A stretch of DNA of 64,000 bases, taken from contig CAMVPR010000006.1 in the NCBI GenBank assembly GCA_947169385.1, positions 1 through 64,000 of the forward strand, given 5' to 3'. The stretch is from an uncultured Lachnospiraceae bacterium (GTDB taxonomy: Bacteria > Bacillota > Clostridia > Lachnospirales > Lachnospiraceae). A program made the position numbers and the translations under genes. The notes beneath the pieces were generated by a model. It did no database searches and was not told the origin of the DNA. It worked only from the letters and a program-made list of their open reading frames with translations. Each line of letters begins with the position of its first letter. Position 1 is the stretch's first letter. Positions 1 through 10,700 of this stretch are shown here, piece after piece.

Positions 1-6
1 TTTAAC

Positions 7-120
7 GTAGCGGCGAACAGTGTTCGCCACATGGAGCACAATGTGCTCCGCTACCGTGTCATCCTGAGGAGCGTAGCGACGAAGGATCTTAAAAGATTCT
101 TCGCTTCGCTCAGGATGGCA
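7..120. repeat. Composite dispersed repeat B + A
   Basis: Element B (7-54) has terminal inverted repeats GTAGCGG/CCGCTAC enclosing two hairpins, GGCGAAC...GTTCGCC and GGAGCAC...GTGCTCC, so it can fold as a three-way junction. Element A (57-120) begins TGTCATCCTGAG and ends in its approximate reverse complement, forming one long hairpin. The same two elements recur, often side by side, near 19.2, 20.1, 39.6, 41.7, 48.1 and 56.5 kb. They carry no coding potential and resemble REP/MITE-type palindromic repeats. Confidence 0.85.
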
Positions 121-174
121 CTCTCCCCGGCACAATCAAACTAACCCCCGGTGGCCCCGCCACCCTGAGTTGAA

Positions 175-408
175 GTGGATGGTAAAAACAGCAAAAAGCA
201 ATATGTGTTGTTTAAAAAGGCTTCAAAAAAAGAAGGTATAACTGTTATTATTTAACGGACGCCTGCGAGACGTCGGCACTTAACGAATACGAGCAAGCGC
301 GAAGTATTCGTTTAGTACCGCTACGTCGAACTGGCAGCGAAAGCGTGTCCGTAAATAAACAGTTATGCCTTCTTATAACGTTCCAGGAGAAACAACATAT
401 ATTGCTTT
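175..408. repeat. Large imperfect inverted repeat containing a decayed coding 3' end
   Basis: Outer arms at 195-213 and 390-408 are inverted copies with one mismatch, and inner arms at 231-262 and 343-373 are also inverted copies with a few differences. The plus strand from 175 to 255 reads an open C-terminal fragment ending KEGITVII then stop. The minus strand across the right arm reads a related but interrupted fragment containing EGITV. This looks like two convergent copies of the same gene end around a hairpin-rich centre (about 263-342). The source gene is not recognised. Nothing else in 121-447 looks coding. Confidence 0.6.
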
Positions 409-447
409 AATAAATATAAATATTACTCATCCACTCTCAACACTTAA

Positions 448-1932
448 TCATCCATGGAACAATTTCTTCGACTGATACACCGGCTCGCAAGTGAGATTAA
501 CTCCCAAATGCTTAAACGTTGCCTCATCAACCGAAGACAAAATAACAGAAGAATGAGCCTCTAATCCCTTGAGCCTTCCAAGCTGCTCTAGAGCCTTCTT
601 GGTGTTATCATCAGTCTCAGCACAGATGGTAAGTGCAATCAATATCTCATCAATATGAAGTCTAGGATTGTTACCACCAAGATGCTCAACCTTAAGCTTC
701 ATAATAGGCTCAATAACCTCAGGAGAGATAAGCTTCACGCTGTCATCAAGACCTGCAAGAGCCTTGAGCGCATTAAGAAGCATAGCAGAATTGGCGCCGA
801 GCAAATCAGAAGTCTTACCGGTAATAATCCTTCCGTCATCAAGTTCAATCGCAGTAGCAGGTCCACCTGTAAGCTCGCTTAATGTATTGGCAGCCGCAAC
901 AACCTCTCTGTCATTAATCGTAATATCACTCTGCTCCATAAGAAGCTCAAGCTTGTCTATAATCTCCTGCTTACCTGTTCCCTTTCTAATGTCACAAGCA
1001 GCCTGATAATATCTTCTGATAATCTCCTGGTTGGACGCTGCCTTACAAGCATCATCATCAACGATACAGTTACCCGCCATATTAACACCCATGTCAGTAG
1101 GCGACTTATATGGAGACTCTCCGTAAATCTTCTTAAACATACCATTGAGAACAGGGAACACCTCAACATCACGGTTATAGTTAACCGTAGTAACTCCGTA
1201 TGCCTCAAGATGAAATGGGTCAATCATGTTGACATCGTTAAGATCGGCAGTCGCTGCCTCATAGGCAAGGTTAACCGGATGCTTAAGAGGTATATTCCAG
1301 ATAGGAAATGTCTCAAACTTAGCGTAACCGGCCTTAACACCGCGTTTATGCTCGTTGTAGAGCTGAGACAGACACACAGCCATCTTACCTGAACCAGGTC
1401 CCGGAGCAGTCACAACCACCAGAGAATGCTTAGTCTCAATAAACTCATTCTTACCATATCCCTCGTCACTTAAGATAAGAGGAACATTGCTAGGATATCC
1501 CGGAATAGAATAATGCCTATACACCTTGATTCCCAACGCCTCTAATCTCTTCTGGTAATTAACAGCGCTCTCCTGTCCGGCAAATCTAGTCATAACAACA
1601 CTTCCGACATAGAGTCCGTAACCTCTGAACGCATCGATAAGTCTTAATACATCAACATCATAAGTAATACCAAGATCGCCTCTAACCTTGTTCTTCTCGA
1701 TATCAGCGCTGTTGATAACCACAACAACTTCTACATCTTCCTTAATCTGAGCAAGCATCCTTATCTTAGAATCCGCCTCAAATCCCGGCAAAACTCTCAT
1801 AGCATGATAATCATCAAAAAGCTTACCACCAAACTCTAAGTAAAGCTTGCCACCAAACTGTCCTATCCTCTCTTTAATGTGTTCTGACTGCATAGTCAGA
1901 TATTTGTCATTGTCAAATCCTGTCTTAAACAT
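448..1932 (-). CDS. DUF1846 / UPF0371 family protein
   Basis: A 494-residue protein with the full-length organisation of the DUF1846 (UPF0371) family, recognised from its N-terminus (FDNDKYL, then FGGKLFDDYHAMRVLPGF) and the central APGPGSGKMA glycine-rich, P-loop-like segment near residue 177. The family is conserved in Firmicutes and Actinobacteria; its biochemical role is not settled. The start has a clear AGGAGA site upstream. It lies 15 bp downstream of an HD-domain gene on the same strand, so the two are probably one operon. No signal peptide or membrane segment is visible, so it should be cytoplasmic. Confidence 0.88.
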   Translation of the reverse strand: MFKTGFDNDKYLTMQSEHIKERIGQFGGKLYLEFGGKLFDDYHAMRVLPGFEADSKIRMLAQIKEDVEVVVVINSADIEKNKVRGDLGITYDVDVLRLIDAFRGYGLYVGSVVMTRFAGQESAVNYQKRLEALGIKVYRHYSIPGYPSNVPLILSDEGYGKNEFIETKHSLVVVTAPGPGSGKMAVCLSQLYNEHKRGVKAGYAKFETFPIWNIPLKHPVNLAYEAATADLNDVNMIDPFHLEAYGVTTVNYNRDVEVFPVLNGMFKKIYGESPYKSPTDMGVNMAGNCIVDDDACKAASNQEIIRRYYQAACDIRKGTGKQEIIDKLELLMEQSDITINDREVVAAANTLSELTGGPATAIELDDGRIITGKTSDLLGANSAMLLNALKALAGLDDSVKLISPEVIEPIMKLKVEHLGGNNPRLHIDEILIALTICAETDDNTKKALEQLGRLKGLEAHSSVILSSVDEATFKHLGVNLTCEPVYQSKKLFHG

Positions 1933-1947
1933 AATATCTCCTATAAT

Positions 1948-2457
1948 TTATGGTAAAATGATACCGACTCTAAGTAACAAAAGAGCCAGATAAAGTCTCA
2001 TAATGTGCCTTACATCCTTCATGGCGCAGTACTTATCTGCAACCACGATAAGCCTGCCCTCCCTTGTCTTAGGAAAGTCTCCGGCTATAGGCCACATATG
2101 ATTAGATATCGCATCTTCAACAACATCATTGTAATCAGATAAAATGCTCTTAGCAACATTAACCGATTCTACCGGATGCAACCTGTGACACTCTCTGTCA
2201 TTCTCGTATACATCATCTCTGTCAAGCATACCAAGATCGTGGCAAAGAGCAGCGTTAACCACATCCTTGCGACTTATATCAATTCCAAACCGTTTAAGCA
2301 ACCTGCACATCCTAATACATGTACATGCCACATCTTCACTGTGTTTGGCAACACTGGTAGCCTTATGATGAGTCTCGTCATAAGCTCGCATAAACTCTTC
2401 CGTGCTTATGATATCTTTACCGAGACGACGAACTTCATTTCTGACATGTTCTTTCAA
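1948..2457 (-). CDS. HD-domain phosphohydrolase, small
   Basis: A 169-residue protein with the metal-binding pattern of HD hydrolases: an early His in VAKHSEDVA (about residue 38), the HD doublet in ALCHDLGMLDRDD (about residue 92), then HPVES and a later SNHMWP followed by VADKYCAM. These are typical of small HD enzymes that cleave phosphate esters of nucleotides or metabolites; the substrate cannot be deduced. The best start is TTG with AAGGGG eight bases upstream, because no ATG precedes the domain. The C-terminus is hydrophobic (LYLALLLLRVGIILP). It is transcribed just ahead of the DUF1846 gene. Confidence 0.75.
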   Translation of the reverse strand: MKEHVRNEVRRLGKDIISTEEFMRAYDETHHKATSVAKHSEDVACTCIRMCRLLKRFGIDISRKDVVNAALCHDLGMLDRDDVYENDRECHRLHPVESVNVAKSILSDYNDVVEDAISNHMWPIAGDFPKTREGRLIVVADKYCAMKDVRHIMRLYLALLLLRVGIILP

Positions 2458-2480
2458 TTAAATGCCCCTTTCAAATACAA

Positions 2481-2512
2481 AACAAAAAGGATGGTACATA
2501 AATACCATCCTT
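2481..2512 (-). terminator. Intrinsic terminator after the 549-residue gene
   Basis: A 10-bp perfect stem (2487-2496 with 2503-2512) is followed on the minus strand by a T-rich run. It separates the upstream minus-strand gene from the HD/DUF1846 pair. Confidence 0.8.
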
Positions 2513-2567
2513 CATTATATCGCAGGTATAAATTTTTGTCACTAAAAAAATCAGATTCTCTCCATCA

Positions 2568-4217
2568 TTACATTACACCACGCATACTTGCTTCTTTTTT
2601 GACTTTCTTAGCTATATTAATCATGTTGCCGACGTCAAATGAATTCTTCTTAATCTCAGGATTACTCTGCTCAGCTTTAATCACTGCCTGTTTAGCCATA
2701 TACTCCGTTAACATAGTTGATTTAAACTTCGAATCTTTAAGAATCTTCTTAACATTGCTAATGCATTTCTTATCTCCCGCAGCTCCTAAATCATAATCAA
2801 ACACGCTCTTGCTTACAAGGAACTCTGAAACATGCTCTGCCAACTCTTCTAATACCTTCTTAGGCTCCTTATTGGCAATTGCGCACTCATTAAGGAACTG
2901 TCTGTTCTTAGGATCGGTTAAAATCTGCAATGCAACAATCTTACCAACATTATTGTAAGTCGATGAAGAAATGTTAATTACCTCTTCTTCAGCACTCTTA
3001 GCAGCTTCCGTTAAAACCTCTTTATTGACATTACCCATCTCATCAGCTGCAGGCACTTTAGAATCTGCTATATAGTCATTCATCAAAACTGCCATGATAT
3101 TAATCTTCTTATCATTAGATTGGAAAAGATAAGGCTTGTTCTCTGTGAAATCCTTTACTGCTTTCTTATCATTAAGAATCTCCTCAAGTCTGTCACTTGC
3201 CAACTGTCTTACGCCCATAGACTGCTCAACCAATAATTCGATATCATTGCCACCCACGAGTCTTATTGTCTCTTCGTACTCTTCTACGAATTTATCCGTC
3301 TTCTTCTCAACAGCTGCCCAAGAAGAAAAAGCTTTCTTCCCCTTAGTCTTAATACAATCAATAAAAAGCTGATTCTTGGAAAGTCTATCAATCTCTTTTT
3401 CAATTCTCTTAGTAGTGTACTTTGTAGCAAGGGCCTTAACCTTCTTTAAGTCATTAACATTGCTTGCCAAAGCAGTTTCAGGACTATACGCTTTATCAAG
3501 GCACTCACTTAATACGAAATATTTAGCGAGGTCTGTCACCTTAGGATTCTTCTTGATGAACATATATGAATCCTTTTTGGCATCTCTTGAATACTCACTG
3601 TTAAATGTATAAGAAATATCCTTAACATTCTTTCTGATTTCGTTCTGATATTCTGCCATCCTGCACATACTGTCAAAATTGTACTCCTTAGTTGCAGGTT
3701 TATCGCCCTTGCTAGCCATAACCTTAGCCAAAGAAGTATTACCAAATCCCTTGGTATGTGAAAGCATCATTCTTGTATTGGTATACGCTGTCTTAAATGC
3801 ATTTAACTTCTCGTTCATGTCATAAACAACGAAATATGCATTTGTAATAGGACCGTTATATCCCTCATTCCCGCTTAACCAATCTTTCATATATCCATCA
3901 GTCTTCTCAATAAGTTCGTAGGTCGCAGAAGCAATTTCTTCAAAGCTAGAAGAAGGGTCTTCTAAAGTCTTGATACGATTATCCAAGCTCTTCTTAAGCT
4001 CTGTATAACCTATAAATCTGAACTTACTTCTGTCGCTGTTAACAAGATCTAAAAGCTCCTGTTGCTTCTTTTTCATATATGAAGCCATTCCGGTCATTAG
4101 TACGAACTGAGCCTGAGCGGCGTTAACGAAGTCTGTATCCTTGCCTTCATTTACTTCTTTATTGTCTACTACATTTACATTTACGTCATCTACTGAGATA
4201 TCATCGATTTCTTTCAT
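2568..4217 (-). CDS. Large helical cytoplasmic protein, unknown function
   Basis: I do not recognise this 549-residue protein. It is rich in Lys, Glu, Asp and Asn, predicted mostly helical, and lacks an obvious signal peptide, membrane segment or catalytic motif. The N-terminus is acidic (MKEIDDISVDDVNVNVVDNK). A GGGAGG ribosome-binding site precedes the ATG at 4217, and a terminator follows at 2481-2512, so it is a single-gene unit. The larger protein at 7709-10906 has a similar composition and style, and a chemoreceptor and a membrane protein lie between them. Structural or scaffold roles are possible, but nothing in the sequence proves one. Confidence 0.6.
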   Translation of the reverse strand: MKEIDDISVDDVNVNVVDNKEVNEGKDTDFVNAAQAQFVLMTGMASYMKKKQQELLDLVNSDRSKFRFIGYTELKKSLDNRIKTLEDPSSSFEEIASATYELIEKTDGYMKDWLSGNEGYNGPITNAYFVVYDMNEKLNAFKTAYTNTRMMLSHTKGFGNTSLAKVMASKGDKPATKEYNFDSMCRMAEYQNEIRKNVKDISYTFNSEYSRDAKKDSYMFIKKNPKVTDLAKYFVLSECLDKAYSPETALASNVNDLKKVKALATKYTTKRIEKEIDRLSKNQLFIDCIKTKGKKAFSSWAAVEKKTDKFVEEYEETIRLVGGNDIELLVEQSMGVRQLASDRLEEILNDKKAVKDFTENKPYLFQSNDKKINIMAVLMNDYIADSKVPAADEMGNVNKEVLTEAAKSAEEEVINISSSTYNNVGKIVALQILTDPKNRQFLNECAIANKEPKKVLEELAEHVSEFLVSKSVFDYDLGAAGDKKCISNVKKILKDSKFKSTMLTEYMAKQAVIKAEQSNPEIKKNSFDVGNMINIAKKVKKEASMRGVM

Positions 4218-4328
4218 AATTAATCCTCCCTATTCACTAATTACTTTAGTGTTTTAATGTTGTTAATGTAATAATACTACACCCCTCGCAACAAATGAGT
4301 AACAAATCAAAAATATAATTTAAATTAA

Positions 4329-4363
4329 TAAAAAGGTGGTGACGATAATTAGTCGTCACCACC
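4329..4363 (-). terminator. Intrinsic terminator after the PAS chemoreceptor
   Basis: An 11-bp GC-rich stem, GGTGGTGACGA (4335-4345) with its complement (4353-4363), is followed on the minus strand by TTTTTAT. Confidence 0.85.
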
Positions 4364-4383
4364 CTATATTAATTAATTATATG

Positions 4384-5802
4384 CTATTCATTCTTCCGAT
4401 AAAGCAAATGTGCCATCTCCTCAATAGAAATAGATAATCCGCTAAGTTCCTCTACTGTAGCGTTAATCTCCTCCATATTAGTGCTCTGAGACGAAATACT
4501 ATCATTAATCTCAGTAATCTTACCTAATACATCCTTAACCATATTGTTCATGTTGGTAAGGATATCAGAGATATGATTGGTAGTCTCTTTGGTAGAATCA
4601 GCAAGCTTAGAAACCTCACTTGCAACGACTGCAAATCCCTTGCCGGCCTCACCTGCTCTGGCAGCCTCAATACTCGCATTAAGAGATAGGAGATTGGTCT
4701 GATTGGCAATAGATTGAATAGTCTGAATAATCTGCATTGAGTCATCTAACGATCCTTCAATATCAAGTGCAGCCTTAGATATCTCATTCTGCCTTACAGA
4801 TACTTCATTCATCTGCTCGGTTGCATCCTCAACCGCATTAGATACATTGCCTATACTCTCTCTTAAGTTGGTAATTGCTGGTTCCAACTCTTCCTCGAAC
4901 TTAAGCTCATGTCCCTTCTCATCTGTGATGTCCAATATAGTTCCGGCTGCCATAATAGCGGTTCTGTCTCTGTCTCTTACGATATAGCTTGAAGCTCTAA
5001 ACCATCTGTACTCTCCATCTTTATGCTTGATACGGTATTCCATGTCAAACGGAGTATTGCCCGTAGTATCAGCCAACTGACGACCGATAAGTTCAGATGC
5101 AGCTCCCACATCATCAGGATGAATCTTGGTAAGCCAAGAACTCATAACATCAGGGAAATCATTGCTTCCGCTGTATCCCAACAACTTCTTAAACTGGTCT
5201 GAGAAATCCATTGGAGCATTAGGATCTGAGATATCGCTAGTTCTAAGATCAAGACTCCATGATCCCTCAAGCATCATCTTATCAACCGCTTCCTGTCTGT
5301 AAGCTGCTGTCTGAGAACTATACTCTAACTTCTTCTGCTCATCGATGTCCTTAAATGTACCTATGAAGATTCTCGGCGAACCATCAGGATACCTTATGAC
5401 ATCTCCGGTCGCATGAAACCACTTGTAACCTTCCCCTTTAACATCAAGTCTGTATTCCACATCATACTTGGTTCTGTTGGTGGTATCAGCAGCCGCTGCA
5501 CCGTAACTCGCGAACACAGCCTCTATATCCTCCGGATGAATAATCTTCGGCAAAGCTTCAAAATCATCTGCGAACTCAGCCTTACTTCTGTTAATCATGC
5601 GTCTAAACTCATCAGACCAAACAACCTTATAGTTCTCGCCTTTCTCATTGTAATACGATGTCCAGATACCAAGATTGGCACAGGTATTAACTAACCCTAA
5701 AAGCTTGTATAAATCTGCCGCTTCTGATTTAGCCTCGTTGAGTTCCAGCTCAAGTTGCTGTATTCTTGAGTTGTCTACACCCTGTTCTTTCTTCCTAAAC
5801 AT
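4384..5802 (-). CDS. Soluble methyl-accepting chemotaxis protein with two PAS domains
   Basis: A 472-residue chemoreceptor without membrane segments. An N-terminal coiled stretch ([21 protein letters not shown]) is followed by two PAS/PAC modules (about residues 30-160 and 165-300), each with an R-[DI]-x-Y-R-W-F type signature such as [10 protein letters not shown]. The MCP signalling hairpin follows, with the conserved tip [19 protein letters not shown]. The helices flanking the tip are short. It probably senses a cytoplasmic signal, such as redox or a small ligand, and feeds a CheA/CheW array. The ATG at 5802 has a GGGGTGAT site upstream; an earlier in-frame ATG seven codons upstream lacks one. 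No cofactor ligand is evident. Confidence 0.88.
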   Translation of the reverse strand: MFRKKEQGVDNSRIQQLELELNEAKSEAADLYKLLGLVNTCANLGIWTSYYNEKGENYKVVWSDEFRRMINRSKAEFADDFEALPKIIHPEDIEAVFASYGAAAADTTNRTKYDVEYRLDVKGEGYKWFHATGDVIRYPDGSPRIFIGTFKDIDEQKKLEYSSQTAAYRQEAVDKMMLEGSWSLDLRTSDISDPNAPMDFSDQFKKLLGYSGSNDFPDVMSSWLTKIHPDDVGAASELIGRQLADTTGNTPFDMEYRIKHKDGEYRWFRASSYIVRDRDRTAIMAAGTILDITDEKGHELKFEEELEPAITNLRESIGNVSNAVEDATEQMNEVSVRQNEISKAALDIEGSLDDSMQIIQTIQSIANQTNLLSLNASIEAARAGEAGKGFAVVASEVSKLADSTKETTNHISDILTNMNNMVKDVLGKITEINDSISSQSTNMEEINATVEELSGLSISIEEMAHLLYRKNE

Positions 5803-5904
5803 ACTATCACCCCATATATTCAAATTGAGTTAAAAACCCTAGTGATATTATACCATACCTAAGTTTTTTAACAACAATTATTCACATTAATATTGCATAA
5901 TAAT

Positions 5905-7602
5905 TTACGCTCTACTAATCACTTTAAAACCCTTGATTGAAATAATCGTGTCGGTAAGTTCAGACATTTCATCCAGCTCAAATGTTACATAATCACCTAC
6001 AGAAAGTGTAATAAGCTCCTCATTCTCAGCAAAGCTCTGCGAATAAACTCTGTGATTGGTATCCTTAATATAAACCGTAGTCTCCCCATCATTTACAATG
6101 TATTGAATATCAGCAATCGTAGCACTAACCTTGACCGCCTCAGTTGCCTCACCCGTGTTCTTAACACCCTCGCTCTTAAGCATCTTCTTATATTCCTTAA
6201 ACACCTCGCTCTGAGAAGTGGCCGTAGCAACTATGTTATATTGCTCAACATTAACCATCGCATACATTTTCACAAGGCCGCCGCTGTCTTTAAGAACCAT
6301 GATGTAAGTAGGCTGTCCCGCAACATTTATAAGTGAAGGAAATGACGCCTGATAATTCTTCTCCTGTACGGCACCCTCAGCAGAATGCATAGCGGAATCC
6401 TCCTCGGCACCGGAGACAACATAGTACCTCGCCTCAGAAGTACGTTCATTTATCATGACAAATCCAACGTTGGAATTATCTGAGTTAAGCGATGTCACAC
6501 CCGTGTACATCCACACATCATCGTCAATGATAATATATCCGTAATCATCCGTCGTCTTGGTACATCCTGTCTGAGAAAACACAGTGTTCCAGAATCCGCC
6601 GGAATAAATACCATGCCAATCGTACTTCCTTGCACATAGGTCACCGTCATAAACATGATCAACCCAATTAGGAATATCACCTGTTTTATAGTAAGTTGCG
6701 TCTCCCGTAATAGGATCACATATAATAACTCCCTCGACATCCATACCGCTAAAAAGCCCTATCCTCGCTGTTAAACAAGGGCAAATGAAATACGGATTGC
6801 CTTCTTCATCAATCTCAAAATAGTGTCCGCTTATAATCTTGGTAGGAAACTCAAACTGCACGTGCCTCATAAGATTATCGTTAAGATACGCGCTCGGAAC
6901 GTACTTAAGTCCATCTTTAAGTTTCTCGTATTTAGCATCAGAATTGACCGGATTGACTTTAACATATCCCGGAACTCCGGAATTCCTGTTGTTAATCCAT
7001 TTGAAAAATGATGCGTATTTAAGTGGGCTTACTTTCATCGGAACTCCGCCCAAACTTATCTGATTATATCCAGACTCAACCTCATACTGACTTACAACAT
7101 CAGAGAGAGAACCTATCTCTCTGTTACCAAATATCTTGGCACTGGCTGTATCCATAAGTGCAATATTCGTCACGGTAGAGCTCTCTTTAACATCCTCATT
7201 AAAATCTCTTGTATCAACCTTCAGGAGCTTAGAATATGAACGCGACCTAAATATCTTGGCGCCGGCTATACTTCCTATCACCACAATCATTATCAGTATA
7301 AAATCGACAATCAAAAGCCCTAAAGCGTTAGTGCCAAAACTCTTAACCGTCTGTCTGAATCCCATCCCGGACATTGCGTGTCCTGCAGATTTAATACCGA
7401 TAACCAGAAGAGCGTCAATTGTGATAACTATTATCAACGTCCCCCAAAAACTTGTGCTATGTATACTAAGCGCCGGAAATGCAACATAATACCAAGCACC
7501 CAATATAATAATATTAACCAGTAGGGTCAGTGCAATTACCTTGCCCATCGGTACACCCTGACCCACAATCTTAGCCTTTACGACCTTATCCTTTTTGCCC
7601 AT
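5905..7602 (-). CDS. Membrane-anchored protein with large exported domain, unknown
   Basis: A 565-residue protein with three N-terminal membrane segments (about residues 19-44, 50-75 and 92-118) followed by a roughly 440-residue soluble domain rich in Tyr, Gly and Asp that probably lies outside the membrane. Around residue 300 there is DWHGIYSGGFWNTVFSQ, and a small beta-rich C-terminal domain (YIVNDGETTVYIKD) resembles an OB-like fold. I do not recognise the family. RBS AAGGAG precedes the ATG. It is transcribed alone between the chemoreceptor and a terminator at 7667-7696. Related proteins may exist in Lachnospiraceae, but no function can be assigned. Confidence 0.55.
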   Translation of the reverse strand: MGKKDKVVKAKIVGQGVPMGKVIALTLLVNIIILGAWYYVAFPALSIHSTSFWGTLIIVITIDALLVIGIKSAGHAMSGMGFRQTVKSFGTNALGLLIVDFILIMIVVIGSIAGAKIFRSRSYSKLLKVDTRDFNEDVKESSTVTNIALMDTASAKIFGNREIGSLSDVVSQYEVESGYNQISLGGVPMKVSPLKYASFFKWINNRNSGVPGYVKVNPVNSDAKYEKLKDGLKYVPSAYLNDNLMRHVQFEFPTKIISGHYFEIDEEGNPYFICPCLTARIGLFSGMDVEGVIICDPITGDATYYKTGDIPNWVDHVYDGDLCARKYDWHGIYSGGFWNTVFSQTGCTKTTDDYGYIIIDDDVWMYTGVTSLNSDNSNVGFVMINERTSEARYYVVSGAEEDSAMHSAEGAVQEKNYQASFPSLINVAGQPTYIMVLKDSGGLVKMYAMVNVEQYNIVATATSQSEVFKEYKKMLKSEGVKNTGEATEAVKVSATIADIQYIVNDGETTVYIKDTNHRVYSQSFAENEELITLSVGDYVTFELDEMSELTDTIISIKGFKVISRA

Positions 7603-7666
7603 TAATCATCACTCCTTAAATATGATTCATATAGTATAACACAAAACTCCAAAACTTCCCACAATA

Positions 7667-7696
7667 TAAAAAAGCCCAAGAGCAATGCTCTTGGGC
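7667..7696 (-). terminator. Intrinsic terminator after the 1065-residue gene
   Basis: Perfect stem GCCCAAGAGC (7674-7683) with GCTCTTGGGC (7687-7696), three-base loop, followed on the minus strand by TTTTTT. Confidence 0.88.
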
Positions 7697-7708
7697 GTCG
7701 TACTTTAA

Positions 7709-10700
7709 TTATTCAAAATCGTTGTTTGGTTTAAGAACCATAGCATTCTGAGGATTAAGCATATCATTTGCTTTCTCAACCTTTTTAGGAGGTTTAGGAG
7801 CATTGGCTCTCTTTTCTCTATCAATACCCTCCTGAATGTATTTAAGTGACTGCTTCTTAAATACATCAAAATTGTCAAGCTTATCTGAAAGCTTATCAAT
7901 ATTAACATGACCGTTTAAGAAATCTCTCTTAATGCCTTCCGTGAAATAAGTCTGAATCTTCTTAAGCTGCTTTGGGTCAAGTACAAGCTTCATGGCATTG
8001 TCAGGGTTTGATGCATATGTATCCTTAATATAGCTCATTGTAAGCGCTCTTCCAAGCACACCCGCGACTTCCGCTGCATACGCCTTTCGTTCTGTCTTAA
8101 TCCTCTTATTGACATTGGCATCATCACCAAACTGCTTCTTAAAAGGAGAACCGGGGTCAGCAATCTTAGCCCTAATCTCAGCAATCTTAGCATCTTCCTT
8201 GTTCCACTCTCTTTTACACACCTCAATCCTGTGCTCGGCAATCTCCCACTTACTTCTCGCCTTGTTAGGCTCCTTAGCGGAAAGGTCTTCATATTCCTTA
8301 TTGCCATTAACTCTTAAGCTAAATGCGTTATCGGCACTCTGTTTCTCCTTGCCTTTCCAGATTGTCAAAGCATTGTCAGGATTGCTTCTTACGAGGTCAT
8401 AAAACTCCTGATTATGTGCAAGGTTATTAACCTTCTGATAGAACACATCCGCAAAGTCAGGTGACAGAATATCATTTTTGATATCCTCAACGGTATAGCT
8501 TGTATCACCGGTCTCGGCCTTTCTTATCATTTCAAGATACTCGTCCGCCACATATTTCTTGGCAAATGTTGTCGGGCTCGCTTCAAGCGCACCAAGTCCC
8601 ACAATGTCCATTCTTTCTTCACGCATCGAAATGTTTGCTATGCCTTTAACCTTCTCTCTGGCCTGCTCTTTTATCTCAATCTTCTTGTTCCACTCACCAA
8701 TCTCAGCAGTTATATCATCCTTTAAAACCGGATTCACCTTGATATGCTCATCAGTTATTCCCTCATGATTATTCTTAAAATCAATCCACTGGGCTCTTAT
8801 GCCCTTGGCATCCGGAGCCAGGCCAAGACTTATTCCTGACACTTTAGCATAATCCTTAAGCTTTGCTATCTCTTTACTTGTGCCCTCAATAATACTCTTA
8901 GAGAGCGCTATACGCTGCTTACCCTCTTCACTATATCCCTTAAATATACCCCTAAGTCCGGTATGGCTCTTGTAGTACTCAGTAGCAGCGGACTTCAACT
9001 CATTGAGACTCCTATATAATTCTCCAAGCCTAAGATTAACATCCATATCATCATGATTGATAAGGTCTGTTCCCCTTAACACCTTATTTAAAGCATTGGT
9101 CATATTACGATATGTTACTGAACCGGTCTGCTTAACCTCAAACAATAAATTATTGCCAAAGTTCGCTGCCTTGTCACTCTGTGTGGCAACAAATCCTTCT
9201 TTATATGCGTTAAGATGATTATGAAGCAATGTCACTCCCGCAAAGAATATTCCTCCTGCGACAAATGCTATCGCACCGTCAGCAACCTCCTCTGTCTTCT
9301 CTGATTTCTTCTGCTCATTGATGATGATAGCCTGACTCAATATCTGGTCTCCAAGGTTCCTCTCCTTCTCCTTCTTGGTCTCTACGTTACGCTGAACATT
9401 GGCTTCCTCTTTCTCATTTGCATCATCATCGTCATAATCGAACTCATCAGGATTATATTCAATCTCATCCTCACTGATATCAATACTGTCTTCATTGGCA
9501 GGGTTAACACCTGTCTTGCCCTCTACTATAGCATTCTGTTTCTCCTCATACTCCTCCTGCATCTTGTCTACATATTTCTTGGCAACATTGTAGGCATCAC
9601 GCGCGCTTTGCCCGTTGATTACAGTCTTAAAGTCTGCAATCAAATATCCTTGCATCGCGTATCTGCTGTTATATAATCCGTCAAAATCACAATACTTTAT
9701 ACATGAATCGACAAATGATTTCGCCTCTTCGTTGGTCTTTAAAGAAAGCACAAACATCTCATAATCTTCAGCACTAAGCTGTGCTCCCACGATAGATAAA
9801 AATATCTGCAATCTGTTAGTATATGTATCCTCTAATGTCTCGTTAGCTGCCGGCTCACGATTAAAATTATGTCTTAAAATGTCTAGCTTATCCGACTCAA
9901 TACTCAATCTTTCACGTGTCTGAATATTGGTAACAACCCTGTCAATCATAGGATCAGCTTCTGTTGTTCCACCCTTAAGAGTATTGGCGAGAATCTCTAA
10001 TTCCTTGGTTGCAGCGTCAATACTCTTCTTCTCTAAACGCACCTTTCTATTAATAAGGTCACTCTCAATTCTAGTGAATGCGTAATCCTGGTCTTGTTCA
10101 TTGAAATTAATATCAGTTAATTCGCCACAAAATGCATACTTAAGATCCTTAAGTCTGTCATTAAGAATCTTCATATCCATATATCTGGCTGCCGCAACAA
10201 TGATGGTCTGCATACGAGGATTACGGCGAAGTTCACTCAACATATTCCTGTAGTGATCATCATCTAAATCTTCACCGATAAAGCTTAATATGATATTAAC
10301 TCTGTCCTGATAGCCGACAAAATCAATGCTCATGTCCATCTTACGAGCCATATTGGCAGCAATTTCATCAACTACAGGAGTAATCCTATCAAGTGAACGA
10401 ATACCCCTAAGCACAAAAGCAGTAATCTGCTTATCGGCAGCCGCAACGCCCTCTCTTAATTTAATTTCGCCGATATTTTCCTTCTCTTGTTCAAGAATAG
10501 CCTTAATATTAGCGATAGAATCCTTAACCTCATCAGCATCAAGTTGATTGACGTTTCCAAGTCCGCTTACAAATGCTTCCTTAAATGTAGGATAATAATC
10601 ATCCAAAAAAGCTGAATTACCATATTTAAGAAAATCAAACAATATTCCCTTTAACTCTTTAGAATTAATAACTCTGCTTACAAGCAAATCAAAGTAATCA

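Noticed and set aside
7-120. Insertion sequence
   Set aside because: Elements A and B are too short and lack a transposase; dispersed palindromic repeats fit better.
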